From Arcobacter sp. (GTDB lineage: Bacteria; Campylobacterota; Campylobacteria; Campylobacterales; Sulfurimonadaceae), in the NCBI GenBank assembly GCA_024637195.1, contig JAGXFN010000011.1, forward strand, positions 62,001 through 126,000: a stretch of DNA of 64,000 bases, written 5' to 3'. A program made the position numbers and the translations under genes. Within the stretch, counting starts at the first letter, position 1; each line of letters begins with the position of its first letter. Shown here piece by piece: positions 9,425-17,655 of the stretch. Below the pieces are notes generated by a model. That model was not told where the DNA came from, searched no databases, and saw only the letters and a program-made list of their open reading frames with translations.

Positions 9425-10072
9425 TTACTCAACGATATAGCCCCGAGTCTTGACTGTCCTGATAACATTGACAGGAAGTTTCTTCCGCACATTTCCTATC
9501 GTAACATCGAGCGTATTGGAAGAGATATTCTGGGGGTTAAGATAGAGTGCGTCCAGCAACTCCTCTTTGGAGACGATATTGCCGCGTTTTTTTAGTAAAT
9601 AGAAGAAAAGTTCTGACTCTTTTTTGCTTAAGCTTACCTCTGTGTCATTGTACCGAACTGTTTTGGCCAGCGTATCGCACTCAAGTCCTTCTATTCTTAC
9701 CTTTGGCAAAGCGCCGTACCGTCTGCCAAGAGCAGCTATTCGCGCCTTCAGCTCTTCGTTGTTAAAGGGTTTGTCAAGATAATCATCTGCACCCAGATCG
9801 AGTCCGGAGACCTTGTCTGTGAAGCTGTCATAAGCACTGATGATAATAATACCGGTAGTCAGGGTCTTTGTCTTAATCTTGGCGATCAGGTCCATGCCGA
9901 TATCTTTGCCATTAAGGTTTCGGTCAAGCAGAACAATGTCATATCGGAACTGATCAATATAATCACTCGCTACAGCAAACTCCGAAACCGTGTCGATGAC
10001 ATAGTAAGTTGAAAGGTAGGCTTCAAGAAGCCTGGCGAGTTCCAGATTGTCTTCAACTAGTAATATTCTCAT
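9425..10072 (-). CDS. OmpR/PhoB-family response regulator (orphan)
   Basis: 215 residues. The N-terminal receiver has the acidic pair ED near residue 7, the phosphorylatable Asp in VLLDRNL near residue 51, and the conserved Lys in LDKPF. The C-terminal winged-helix DNA-binding domain ends with VIRTVKTRGYIVE. No histidine kinase is adjacent on either strand. It lies between the formate dehydrogenase and hom and may regulate the former, but that is position-based inference. Confidence 0.9.
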   Translation of the reverse strand: MRILLVEDNLELARLLEAYLSTYYVIDTVSEFAVASDYIDQFRYDIVLLDRNLNGKDIGMDLIAKIKTKTLTTGIIIISAYDSFTDKVSGLDLGADDYLDKPFNNEELKARIAALGRRYGALPKVRIEGLECDTLAKTVRYNDTEVSLSKKESELFFYLLKKRGNIVSKEELLDALYLNPQNISSNTLDVTIGNVRKKLPVNVIRTVKTRGYIVE

Positions 10073-10146
10073 GGATAAATTCTAGCTGAGTAAAGTTACA
10101 TATGTGTTAATAAAGAGAAAGATTTCAGACTGTCCGGCAGAAACCC

Positions 10147-11409
10147 TTAGGCTTCGATACGGATCATTGTCGGGGTGGATTTGGTATAGGAGGCGGCGCT
10201 TAACTCTTTGATAATGCCCTGGATGTTTTTTTCCACTGCTTCGTGCGTAGAGAAGAGAAGGTTTGCGTTGCCATTTGCGCAGGGGCGCTGCAGCATTGTC
10301 TCAATCGAAATATTATGGTCGGCAAACATCTTTGTCACTGCCGAAAGCACGCCGGGCTTGTCTTCAACGCCCATGCGGAGATAATATTTCGAGACTATCT
10401 CGTCTTTTGATTTCAGCTTCAGATCTTTTTCCAAAGAGGTCTGAAAACCGAGCATTGGGGAGCGTTTGCCTGAACGCGCGATGTCGATAATATTGGCGAC
10501 AACAGCCGAAGCCGTCGCATCGCCACCGGCACCGGGACCGTAGTAGAGCGTTTCACCGACCATATCGCCGATCACGGAAACACCGTTCATCACGCCGTCT
10601 ATCTTGGCGATCATCTCTGTCTTCTTGACCAGAGCGGCATGGACACGGAGTTCGACTTCATCCCCTGTTTTTTTTGCGATGGTAAGAAGTTTGATCACGT
10701 AGCCGAACTCTTTGGCAAAAGAGATGTCATCTTGGGTGACATGTTCAATCCCCTCGATCAAAATATCTTCAGGTTTGGCATCAATATCATAGGCAATGGA
10801 AGCGAGAATAAGCAGCTTATGCGCTGCGTCAAATCCGCCGATGTCAAAGGTCGGGTCAGCTTCTGCGTATCCCAGCTCCTTGGCCTCATTCAGGGTCGGT
10901 TCAAAATCCGCACCCTCATCCATCATCTTGGTCAGGATATAGTTGCAGGTACCGTTCATAATCCCTTTGATGGACTCGATATGGTTTGCCGAAAGTCCGT
11001 CGCGAAGTGCATTGATGATGGGAATCCCGCCGGCAACCGAAGCCTCATACTCAAAAGCGATATCTCCGGCAAGCGCTTGAAGCTCATAACGGTGATACGC
11101 AAGCATAGCCTTGTTGGCGGTAACAACGGCCTTGTCCTGAACCAGTGCCGCTTTTACGATCTTGAAAGGCTCTTCTATCCCGCCCATCAGTTCGACGACA
11201 ATGTCAATGTCAGGGTCATTGATCACATCCATAGGATCATTACTCAAAGGGATACCGAAATCACGTTTTTTTGAAAGATCGCGAACCACACCGCGGGTCA
11301 CAAGTATTTCTGTTCCCGCGCGCGCCGAGATCATTTCTTTGTTGTCGTGCAGTATCTTGATGACAGAAGCGCCAACCGTTCCGACGCCGATCACACCAAT
11401 TTTTATCAT
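10147..11409 (-). CDS. hom: Homoserine dehydrogenase
   Basis: Reduces aspartate semialdehyde to homoserine, the branch leading to threonine and methionine. It has an N-terminal NAD(P) motif GVGTVGASV, the catalytic domain (GIMNGTCNYIL, ELGYAEADPTFD), and a C-terminal ACT domain (residues about 345-420) expected to bind an amino-acid effector. Length 420 is normal. The ATG overlaps the stop of the upstream aminotransferase gene by one base, so the pair is coupled. Confidence 0.95.
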   Translation of the reverse strand: MIKIGVIGVGTVGASVIKILHDNKEMISARAGTEILVTRGVVRDLSKKRDFGIPLSNDPMDVINDPDIDIVVELMGGIEEPFKIVKAALVQDKAVVTANKAMLAYHRYELQALAGDIAFEYEASVAGGIPIINALRDGLSANHIESIKGIMNGTCNYILTKMMDEGADFEPTLNEAKELGYAEADPTFDIGGFDAAHKLLILASIAYDIDAKPEDILIEGIEHVTQDDISFAKEFGYVIKLLTIAKKTGDEVELRVHAALVKKTEMIAKIDGVMNGVSVIGDMVGETLYYGPGAGGDATASAVVANIIDIARSGKRSPMLGFQTSLEKDLKLKSKDEIVSKYYLRMGVEDKPGVLSAVTKMFADHNISIETMLQRPCANGNANLLFSTHEAVEKNIQGIIKELSAASYTKSTPTMIRIEA

Positions 11410-12626
11410 TATTTACTTTCCTCGAACTGTTTTAAAAATGTTTTAATATTTTTTGCTGCCTGGCGGATCCTGTTCTCGTTTTCGATGAGTGCGATGCGGA
11501 CATATCCCTCGCCATACTCGCCAAAACCGATTCCCGGTGCTACCGCGACCTGAGCTTCGACAAGAAGGCGTTTTGAAAATTCCAAAGAGCCAAGATGTGC
11601 TGCACGTTCAGGTATTTTTGCCCAGACAAACATCGTAGACTCATTCTTGCGAATAGGCCACCCTGCTCTACTAAAGGCTTCGAGCAAGATATCCTGACGC
11701 GTCTCATATTTATGCACGATCTCATCAACACAAGTCTGGTCCCCGTTAAGTGCAACCGTAGCCGCAACCTGGATCGGCGTGAACATACCATAGTCCAGCC
11801 AGGACTTGATCTTTTGAAGCGCACCTATCAACTTTTTGTTTCCGACGAAGAAACCTACACGCCAGCCCGCCATATTGTATGACTTTGACAGAGTGAAAGA
11901 CTCGACGGCTACATCTTTGGCCCCCGGTACTGACATGATAGAAGGTGTCACATAACCTCTGAAGGTGATGTCGCCGTACGCGATGTCAGAGATGATGTAA
12001 AAACGCTCTTTTTTAGCCAAGGCGACCAGGCGCACATAAAACTCAGGTGTCACGGTCGCTGTTGACGGGTTGTGCGGAAAATTCACAAGGACGTACTTAG
12101 GACGAGGAGAGCTCTCCTTGAAGACACGGATCAGGTCCTCAAAAAACTTGTCTTCATCGACACGGTAATCCTCGTCAAACTCTATGCCAAACTTGACCAC
12201 ATTTCCGCCAGCCAAAATAAAAGCGTAAGAGTGGATAGGATAGGTAGGATCGGGAACAACGGTAACATCACCGGGGTTTGTGATCGCATATGCCAGGTGA
12301 GCATATCCCTCTTTTGAACCCATCGTAGCGACCGCCTCGGTTTCAGGATCAAGATCCACATCATATCGGCGCTTGTACCAGTCACAAATTGCCTGGCGCA
12401 GCTTGATGATCCCTTTTGAGTTTGAGTATCCGTGGGTCTTTGTCTTTTGGGCTGACTCCAGGAGTTTTTCACGGATATGTTCAGGCGTGTCCCCATCCGG
12501 GTTACCCATAGAAAAATCGATTACATCCGCTCCTGCGCGGCGCTCCTGCATCTTCAGCTCATTTACTTCTGCAAATACGTATTTTGGCAATCTCTTGATA
12601 CGATCAAACTCTATCTCGTCAAACAT
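11409..12626 (-). CDS. Class I/II PLP-dependent aminotransferase (AlaC/AspC-like)
   Basis: 405 residues. The Schiff-base lysine lies in SFTLSKSYNMAGWRVGF, with NFPHNPS and the C-terminal VRIALIENENR arginine region of fold-type I aminotransferases. It resembles the AlaC/LL-diaminopimelate aminotransferase-like proteins that precede hom in Campylobacterota (Cj0150c in C. jejuni, as I recall). The substrate is not certain: alanine, aspartate or a diaminopimelate-pathway keto acid are possible. It forms a coupled pair with hom. Confidence 0.85.
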   Translation of the reverse strand: MFDEIEFDRIKRLPKYVFAEVNELKMQERRAGADVIDFSMGNPDGDTPEHIREKLLESAQKTKTHGYSNSKGIIKLRQAICDWYKRRYDVDLDPETEAVATMGSKEGYAHLAYAITNPGDVTVVPDPTYPIHSYAFILAGGNVVKFGIEFDEDYRVDEDKFFEDLIRVFKESSPRPKYVLVNFPHNPSTATVTPEFYVRLVALAKKERFYIISDIAYGDITFRGYVTPSIMSVPGAKDVAVESFTLSKSYNMAGWRVGFFVGNKKLIGALQKIKSWLDYGMFTPIQVAATVALNGDQTCVDEIVHKYETRQDILLEAFSRAGWPIRKNESTMFVWAKIPERAAHLGSLEFSKRLLVEAQVAVAPGIGFGEYGEGYVRIALIENENRIRQAAKNIKTFLKQFEESK

Positions 12627-12647
12627 TTTTACCTTCTTTAAAAGCGG

Positions 12648-13520
12648 CTATTTGACCCCTTTGGCCTCTACCCGCAATCCTTCTTTGATATTTTTCAAAC
12701 TGTAAAGATCGGCTATCTTTAGATATGCCGTACCTTCAGGAAGCTCCAACTTTATTTTATAGGTCTTTCTATCGCGCTTATAAACTTTTAATAGATGGAG
12801 TTCTCTGTCATAAATTGAGATATAAGGATACCAGCTATTTCCTTTCAAACTCCATATAGTCAATGATTTTGCGGACTTAGCATCGAGCCAATGTTCATAA
12901 AGTGACTTTTTAAGCACTCTTTGTGTGCCCGGAAGAAGCTCTTCGAGCATCAGATAGGCATTTTTCATATCGATGTGATACGACCAGTCTGTTTGGCTGT
13001 TTCGGTTGATATCTACGATGTCACATCCGCGTTTTTGCAGAGCATTTTTCAGCAAGACCGGATCGATCGCATACTCTCCTGTCAGACGTATTGTCCAGAA
13101 GAATCCGCTCTCGTCCTGTTTTGACCAGTCGGTGATGAAGCGATAATAGCCCATGGATTGGAGCGTGTCACTCATTATCTTGACAAAGAAAAGAGGGTAG
13201 CCGCTAGATTGGAATGTCAGATGCATCTCTTTTGGTTTTTTAAAGAAGAGGTCAAGCAGACCGTTGTCCTTGAGCATTAAGATCACCTTGGCAACATCCA
13301 CACGTTTGTTGGTATAAAACTCATCTTTGTCGGCAAAAATAATCTCTATGAACTTGATATGGCGTGCATACGCATTTTCGCCGATCAGTGCCTTGATCTT
13401 CTCTAAAAGCAGAACTTTTTTTTCAGCCTCGCTGTTTTGCGGTATTGTCGCCAATGCAAAGGGTTCTGCATGAAGAGAGAAGAGACCGAAAAGAAGAAGA
13501 AAGCAGAGTGTTTTTACCAA
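12648..13520 (-). CDS. Exported protein of unknown function
   Basis: 290 residues starting with TTG behind a good ribosome site (GAGG). An N-terminal signal peptide (KTLCFLLLFGLFSLHA, cleavage after about residue 18) predicts a periplasmic location. The mature part is mixed alpha/beta with no recognisable domain or catalytic motif; a middle region (about 105-200) repeats a GYPLFFV / GYYRFIT type of pattern. It overlaps the stop of the following membrane protein gene by seven bases, so the two probably act together in the envelope. Confidence 0.65.
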   Translation of the reverse strand: MVKTLCFLLLFGLFSLHAEPFALATIPQNSEAEKKVLLLEKIKALIGENAYARHIKFIEIIFADKDEFYTNKRVDVAKVILMLKDNGLLDLFFKKPKEMHLTFQSSGYPLFFVKIMSDTLQSMGYYRFITDWSKQDESGFFWTIRLTGEYAIDPVLLKNALQKRGCDIVDINRNSQTDWSYHIDMKNAYLMLEELLPGTQRVLKKSLYEHWLDAKSAKSLTIWSLKGNSWYPYISIYDRELHLLKVYKRDRKTYKIKLELPEGTAYLKIADLYSLKNIKEGLRVEAKGVK

Positions 13521-14317
13521 GCTTTACCTCTGTTTTTTTCTTTGAATTCGCGTCGGCTAAGTTTCGTCAATTTGCCATTTTCATAGGCAAACCAGACTTT
13601 CTTTGCATCTTTAAAGCGTATCTCTTCACCGTTGACATCGAAATTTACAAAGCCATGTCCCATGACCAGAAGCCACTCTTTATCTGCTGCAAGCTCAAAG
13701 GGGGAAGAAGTCAGCTTTTGGCTGCGCACAAATGTATCCATGTCCACTATCCCGATCCATAGATTACTCTGTGGGATGATCTCGAATTTGCTGACTTGGA
13801 TAACGGGCTCTACGGTGGCATTGATCTCTTCTGCCGCAAGAACAGCCGATCCACTTTCTAGCTGGGTGAGATTTGTTTTTGCTTCTTCTATTGTGGAGTT
13901 ATTGAGCTCGTCATATACAGGTTCGCTCTCGACTTTGTTCACAGGTGCTTGAAGCGGCGCCTCATCGACTGCACTGGAAAAAACAAAAATAGCCAATAGA
14001 ACGCCCGCAGCTGCCAGAGAAGCTGCTATATAGATTCCTTTTTTATTCTCCTGCTTTTCACCCTCTTGTACACTGACGACAAAGGGCTCATCCTTCTCAG
14101 CGTTCTCCTTCTTTAGACGGGCATTGTACGCTTCGATCAACTCATGCAGATCCATGTTGTAATCACGCTCTATAATTGAAACAAAGCCTGCAAATTGGAT
14201 TTTGTTCATAGAAAAGTATTTTTCGTTTAAAATATCTTCTACAAATTTTCTTGCGATGTGCGTCTGATCATGGATCTTTTCTACACCTATTTCACGAAGT
14301 TTTTCTAAGCCCGTCAT
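13514..14317 (-). CDS. Single-pass membrane protein of unknown function
   Basis: 267 residues with a cytoplasmic N-terminal helical domain (residues 1-75). This includes a helix-turn-helix-like stretch beginning GLEKLREIG and the pair IARKFVEDIL / FVSIIERDYNM, reminiscent of RodZ-like layout but without clear homology. One transmembrane helix follows at about residues 96-116, then a low-complexity acidic linker and a C-terminal periplasmic beta-rich domain (about 175-260). No function is assigned. It is coupled to the exported protein downstream and follows the SpoU methyltransferase by ten bases. Confidence 0.65.
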   Translation of the reverse strand: MTGLEKLREIGVEKIHDQTHIARKFVEDILNEKYFSMNKIQFAGFVSIIERDYNMDLHELIEAYNARLKKENAEKDEPFVVSVQEGEKQENKKGIYIAASLAAAGVLLAIFVFSSAVDEAPLQAPVNKVESEPVYDELNNSTIEEAKTNLTQLESGSAVLAAEEINATVEPVIQVSKFEIIPQSNLWIGIVDMDTFVRSQKLTSSPFELAADKEWLLVMGHGFVNFDVNGEEIRFKDAKKVWFAYENGKLTKLSRREFKEKNRGKAW

Positions 14318-14327
14318 TCTTCTTTCC

Positions 14328-15005
14328 TTATCTCATTCTGTCCATCAATATCGCTGCGGCTACGCTGACGTTGAGTGAATCAAACTGATTTTCCATTTTT
14401 ATTGAGACTTTTTTATCCAGTTTTGCCAAGGCACGCGTCGGTATGCCTTCGGCTTCATTTCCCATGATCAATGCTCTCTTGCCCTCACAATTTGTCTCTC
14501 GGATATCATCTCCATCTGAAACGGCACCGTAGAGGGTAAATCCGCCAAGCTTGAGCTCATTCATCACATCATACAGATTCGGCACATGGATCAAGGCCAT
14601 ATCATAAGCTGCTCCTGCGCTGCTTCGGATGATGTTATCGGCTGAAAACTGCTTTATCCCGCTGATAATAACGGCATCAACGCCGAGAGCATAAGCCGAT
14701 CTGATGATCGCGCCCATATTGCCCACGTCGGTTATTCCGGCTAAGACAAGAACGAATTTTGCCCTATGCAGATCTTTGAGTTCATACAGTTCTAACTCCT
14801 CCACCTCGGCCAAAAAGCCCTGGTGGTTGCCTGTCTTGCTCATGACTTGCGCTGCCTCGGCAGGAATGCGTTTAAGCTCAAAATCCATTCGCATCAGTCG
14901 CGAATACTCTTTTTTATCCAGTTCCTTAGAGACAAAAAGTGTCTTTATCTTCTGAGGATGTTTGTCAATTAGGTAATATACCGGTTGTTTTCCATAAATA
15001 ATCAT
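14328..15005 (-). CDS. SpoU/TrmH-family RNA 2'-O-methyltransferase (RlmB-like)
   Basis: 225 residues with an N-terminal substrate-binding domain (IIYGKQPVYYLID) and the C-terminal SPOUT knot: motif 1 VGNMGAIIRSA, motif 2 ALIMGNEAEGIP and motif 3 SLNVSVAAAILM. This is the architecture of RlmB, which methylates G2251 of 23S rRNA, although the target cannot be proven from sequence. Confidence 0.88.
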   Translation of the reverse strand: MIIYGKQPVYYLIDKHPQKIKTLFVSKELDKKEYSRLMRMDFELKRIPAEAAQVMSKTGNHQGFLAEVEELELYELKDLHRAKFVLVLAGITDVGNMGAIIRSAYALGVDAVIISGIKQFSADNIIRSSAGAAYDMALIHVPNLYDVMNELKLGGFTLYGAVSDGDDIRETNCEGKRALIMGNEAEGIPTRALAKLDKKVSIKMENQFDSLNVSVAAAILMDRMR

Positions 15006-15183
15006 AGCATGGAGTTTATCTAAAAATCTCTTAAGTATATGGCAATATGGTCAAGAATTAGTAAACGTGGGGAGGGAAAGTACAAATTATGAAGCCGGTG
15101 TTACGGAAGGACACCTCTAAGGTATTGGTTTTAATTATACAAAATAATGCATTTTATTTAAAAATCTCTTCTAAACTGGCGGT
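15006..15183. other. Intergenic spacer with a small hairpin
   Basis: A 178-base gap between rsmI and the SpoU gene, both minus strand. It holds a GGTGT/ACACC hairpin with a nine-base loop at about 15098-15116 and a minus-strand TATAAT at about 15134-15139 that could be a promoter for the SpoU gene. That would give a long leader containing the hairpin. No known RNA family is recognised. Confidence 0.3.
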
Positions 15184-15999
15184 TTAATCCAAATCCAATA
15201 AACGCTGATAACACGCTTTTGTATTTTCACCTGTTATTTTTGAGATAAGTTTTGCGGCAGACTTTTTAGGCATATCCAGCTCAAGGATATCTTTTTCGCT
15301 CAAAGAACTCTCCCGCGCTGCAGCGGATTCGATCACGACAACCCATTCTCCTTTGATCATCTCTTTTGAGATCTGCTGTGCAATCTCGTCGGCAGTAGCA
15401 AAAAAGTACTTTTGGTATTTTTTGGTCAGCTCTTTTGCCAAAAAGATCCTACGCTTTGGCACCTCATCACAAAGCTCTTTCAAGAGTTTTTCAAGGCGGT
15501 GGGGAGCCTCATACAAGACTGTCGTAAAACCGTTGTGAAGCGCTGTCTGAAGGGCGCTGGCACGATCTTTTCCTTTGTGTGGCAAAAATCCGAAAAAGAG
15601 CATCTGTGTATTTACAAATCCGCTTGCGACAAAGGCCGTCAAAAGAGCATTGGCACCCGGCAAGATATCATATGCTATTGCTTTATCCTGACAATACCTG
15701 ACCAACAGCTGCCCCGGATCGCTGATCCCCGGCATTCCTGCATCGGAGACATAAACAACATCCCCCTCAAAAAACGAGGGCTCTATCTTGTCGATAAAGG
15801 CTTGTTCGTTGTGCGAATGCAAGGAGATGAACCGCTGTTCTTTTCTTTCCAGGCTATAACGCTCTTTGAGAATATTGAGAAGTTTTTTCGTCACGCGGGT
15901 ATCCTCACAAAGAAGGACATCAGCCTTGCTTAAAGCATCCATGGCGCGAAGAGAGATATCGGCGATATTTCCGATGGGTGTGGGAACAAGTGTCAGCAT
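15184..15999 (-). CDS. rsmI: 16S rRNA (cytidine-1402-2'-O)-methyltransferase
   Basis: Methylates C1402 in the ribosomal P site. The family start LTLVPTPIGN, followed by DISLRAMDAL, CEDTRVTKKLL and VSDAGMPGISDPG, identifies a tetrapyrrole-methylase-fold RsmI. The ATG at 15999 is chosen because homologues begin at LTLVPTP; the frame stays open for 19 more codons upstream to 16056 with no family-like sequence. The C-terminal domain is present. It follows rpmE on the same strand. Confidence 0.93.
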   Translation of the reverse strand: MLTLVPTPIGNIADISLRAMDALSKADVLLCEDTRVTKKLLNILKERYSLERKEQRFISLHSHNEQAFIDKIEPSFFEGDVVYVSDAGMPGISDPGQLLVRYCQDKAIAYDILPGANALLTAFVASGFVNTQMLFFGFLPHKGKDRASALQTALHNGFTTVLYEAPHRLEKLLKELCDEVPKRRIFLAKELTKKYQKYFFATADEIAQQISKEMIKGEWVVVIESAAARESSLSEKDILELDMPKKSAAKLISKITGENTKACYQRLLDLD

Positions 16000-16113
16000 A
16001 TGAGCAATCTTAATGGATGGGATTTGGTGGTGGTATGGGTACAGAAAGAAAAGCAAAGAGCAAAAAGGCCTGAGCCCTCTTGCTGTATCACGATAGAAAG
16101 ACTATCGGGAAGA

Positions 16114-16314
16114 TTAGTCGATATTGTAACGTTTTTTGAATTTATCAATACGTCCAGCTGTATCTACCAAACGCTCAGAACCGGTAAAGAATGGGTGACA
16201 TTCGTTACAGATCTCAACACGGATAGTCTCTTTAACACTCTTAGTTTCGAATGTGTTTCCACATGCACAACTTACACTACAAACGAATACGTCTGGATGA
16301 ATATCTTTTTTCAT
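16114..16314 (-). CDS. rpmE: 50S ribosomal protein L31
   Basis: 66 residues, zinc-binding (C+) type, with C16/C18 and C36/C39 forming the metal site, and the FKKRY tail. A ribosome site (AAGGAAAG) precedes the ATG. A strong sigma-70 promoter and a leader hairpin lie upstream. It heads the rpmE-rsmI-SpoU unit. Confidence 0.96.
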   Translation of the reverse strand: MKKDIHPDVFVCSVSCACGNTFETKSVKETIRVEICNECHPFFTGSERLVDTAGRIDKFKKRYNID

Positions 16315-16365
16315 CTATCTTTCCTTATAAGGGTGTCGAAGTACATCCCTTGGTATATTTTTTTT

Positions 16366-16428
16366 AAATCCGTACGGGTGCGGATTTATTATGGACGGGA
16401 TTATAGCCAAACAAAACTTTATTTTCAA
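16366..16428 (-). promoter_or_regulatory. rpmE promoter and leader hairpin
   Basis: On the minus strand TTGAAA (16423-16428) and TATAAT (16400-16405) are separated by exactly 17 bases, a near-consensus sigma-70 promoter. Immediately after the predicted start of transcription there is a 7-bp hairpin (AAATCCG with CGGATTT, 16366-16387). L31 genes carry autoregulatory leaders in several other phyla; whether this hairpin is one is inference. Confidence 0.6.
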
Positions 16429-16481
16429 CACGCTCTGCATAAAAAATAAAAAGATTTAGTACAAAAGAGCTCCGAGCCGTT

Positions 16482-17153
16482 CTAGATTAATAACTTAGAA
16501 GCGATCCCCATCACTGCCGACTCAGAACGCAGTATCATCGGCGTGTCCAGCCTGAAGCGTTTGATGGCCTCCAGTTTTTTGCGCTCTTTTTCGCTAAAAC
16601 CGCCCTCGCAGCCGATCAGCACTGTCCGGATCTCTTCGTCACATCCAAGCACCTTGTCGCAAAAATCGAGTACCACCGTCTCGGGGTGCTCAATTAAAAA
16701 GGCATCCAAACTTTTATAGACCGCAAAGGCCATCGCTTCGCTTCGTCCGCACTGCTGAGAAGAACTCTCTGTGATGCGTTCATAGCGCGCAAGGTCGCTC
16801 TTGAAATTCTTCTGGCTGCGGTCACAGTAGATAAAACTGATCTTTGCCACGCCGATCTCGTTCAGGCTAGCCAGAACCTTTTCAACCGACTTAGGATCAA
16901 CCACACACCATGCGATATGAAGATATTTAGAAGCCTTCACCGCTCGGCTCTCGCTGCTAAGAAGCTCCAAAAGCGCGGCCCTGCCCTCAAGCGAAACAAC
17001 CCCGTAGGCATGCAGCACTTCGCTCTGCGCTTTGTTTCTAAAATAGAGGGTATCACCCGTACTGTGTCGGCGCACCTTAAAGAGGTACTTGTATGCTTCT
17101 GCCTTTATCCAAAGCTGTGCACTTCCTGCGTCTTCATGAAACAGATACTGCAT
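16482..17153 (-). CDS. rsmE: 16S rRNA (uracil-1498-N3)-methyltransferase
   Basis: 223 residues, slightly short. The N-terminal PUA-like domain begins MQYLFHEDAG. The C-terminal SPOUT domain has the cofactor-binding IGCEGGFSEKE and the closing LRSESAVMGIASKLL in place of the usual ILRTETA motif. It is expected to methylate U1498 of 16S rRNA. It lies three bases after the small membrane protein gene on the same strand. Confidence 0.9.
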   Translation of the reverse strand: MQYLFHEDAGSAQLWIKAEAYKYLFKVRRHSTGDTLYFRNKAQSEVLHAYGVVSLEGRAALLELLSSESRAVKASKYLHIAWCVVDPKSVEKVLASLNEIGVAKISFIYCDRSQKNFKSDLARYERITESSSQQCGRSEAMAFAVYKSLDAFLIEHPETVVLDFCDKVLGCDEEIRTVLIGCEGGFSEKERKKLEAIKRFRLDTPMILRSESAVMGIASKLLI

Positions 17154-17156
17154 ATG

Positions 17157-17570
17157 CTAGCCTGCCATCACGGTAAATGCCCACACACCAAAAAAGAGCA
17201 TGAGCTCAGCGAGGTAATATCTAAAGGCAAGTCTTTTGTAGGTATCGGGTTGCATCTGCATGAATTTTATCGTTTTTACCAGAGCCTTATTGCGTTTGAT
17301 CTCTAGTGTCAAAACGATGATAGCAGAAGCCGTCATCAAGAGATTGGCCGGCGTCAGACTCAGATGTTGCGCCGCCATCATGATCGCACCCGTCAAGATG
17401 ACAAAGGCCAAAAAACTCAGGTGCAGGATCATCACGCCCTGTATCGCTTTGACAAGCGTGCCAAGATCGCGCTTGCTTTTGTGCAGCGCCATCATGAACA
17501 GCATAATACCCATCAATGCCATAATAGAATAAAGATGAATATCTAAACTCATCGCGTACATTTTTTCCAT
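17157..17570 (-). CDS. Small four-helix integral membrane protein
   Basis: 137 residues with four predicted transmembrane helices (about 10-30, 45-70, 74-92 and 117-136) and short basic loops. No motif is recognised and no function is assigned. It is first in the unit with rsmE and is divergent from moeA. The start is the first ATG, though a second ATG six codons later could serve. Confidence 0.65.
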   Translation of the reverse strand: MEKMYAMSLDIHLYSIMALMGIMLFMMALHKSKRDLGTLVKAIQGVMILHLSFLAFVILTGAIMMAAQHLSLTPANLLMTASAIIVLTLEIKRNKALVKTIKFMQMQPDTYKRLAFRYYLAELMLFFGVWAFTVMAG

Positions 17571-17625
17571 ATAAAATCCTTTAGCCTTCTGGCTGCCTCA
17601 AAGTTAAATTTTACCCTAACTTGCT

Positions 17626-17631
17626 TATAAT
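17626..17631 (+). promoter_or_regulatory. Probable -10 element of moeA
   Basis: TATAAT 24 bases before the moeA ATG, with a weak GTTAAA at -35 spacing. A GGGG-type ribosome site lies between it and the start. Confidence 0.45.
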
Positions 17632-17655
17632 ACGGCCAACATAAAAGGGGACATT

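Noticed and set aside
15061..15140. GGAAGGA in the rsmI-SpoU spacer as a 4.5S SRP RNA
   Set aside because: The bases around it do not pair as SRP helix 8 does and the AGCAG side of the internal loop is missing.
16000..16056. Longer rsmI start at 16056
   Set aside because: The extra 19 residues do not resemble the family, whose proteins begin at the LTLVPTPIGN motif.
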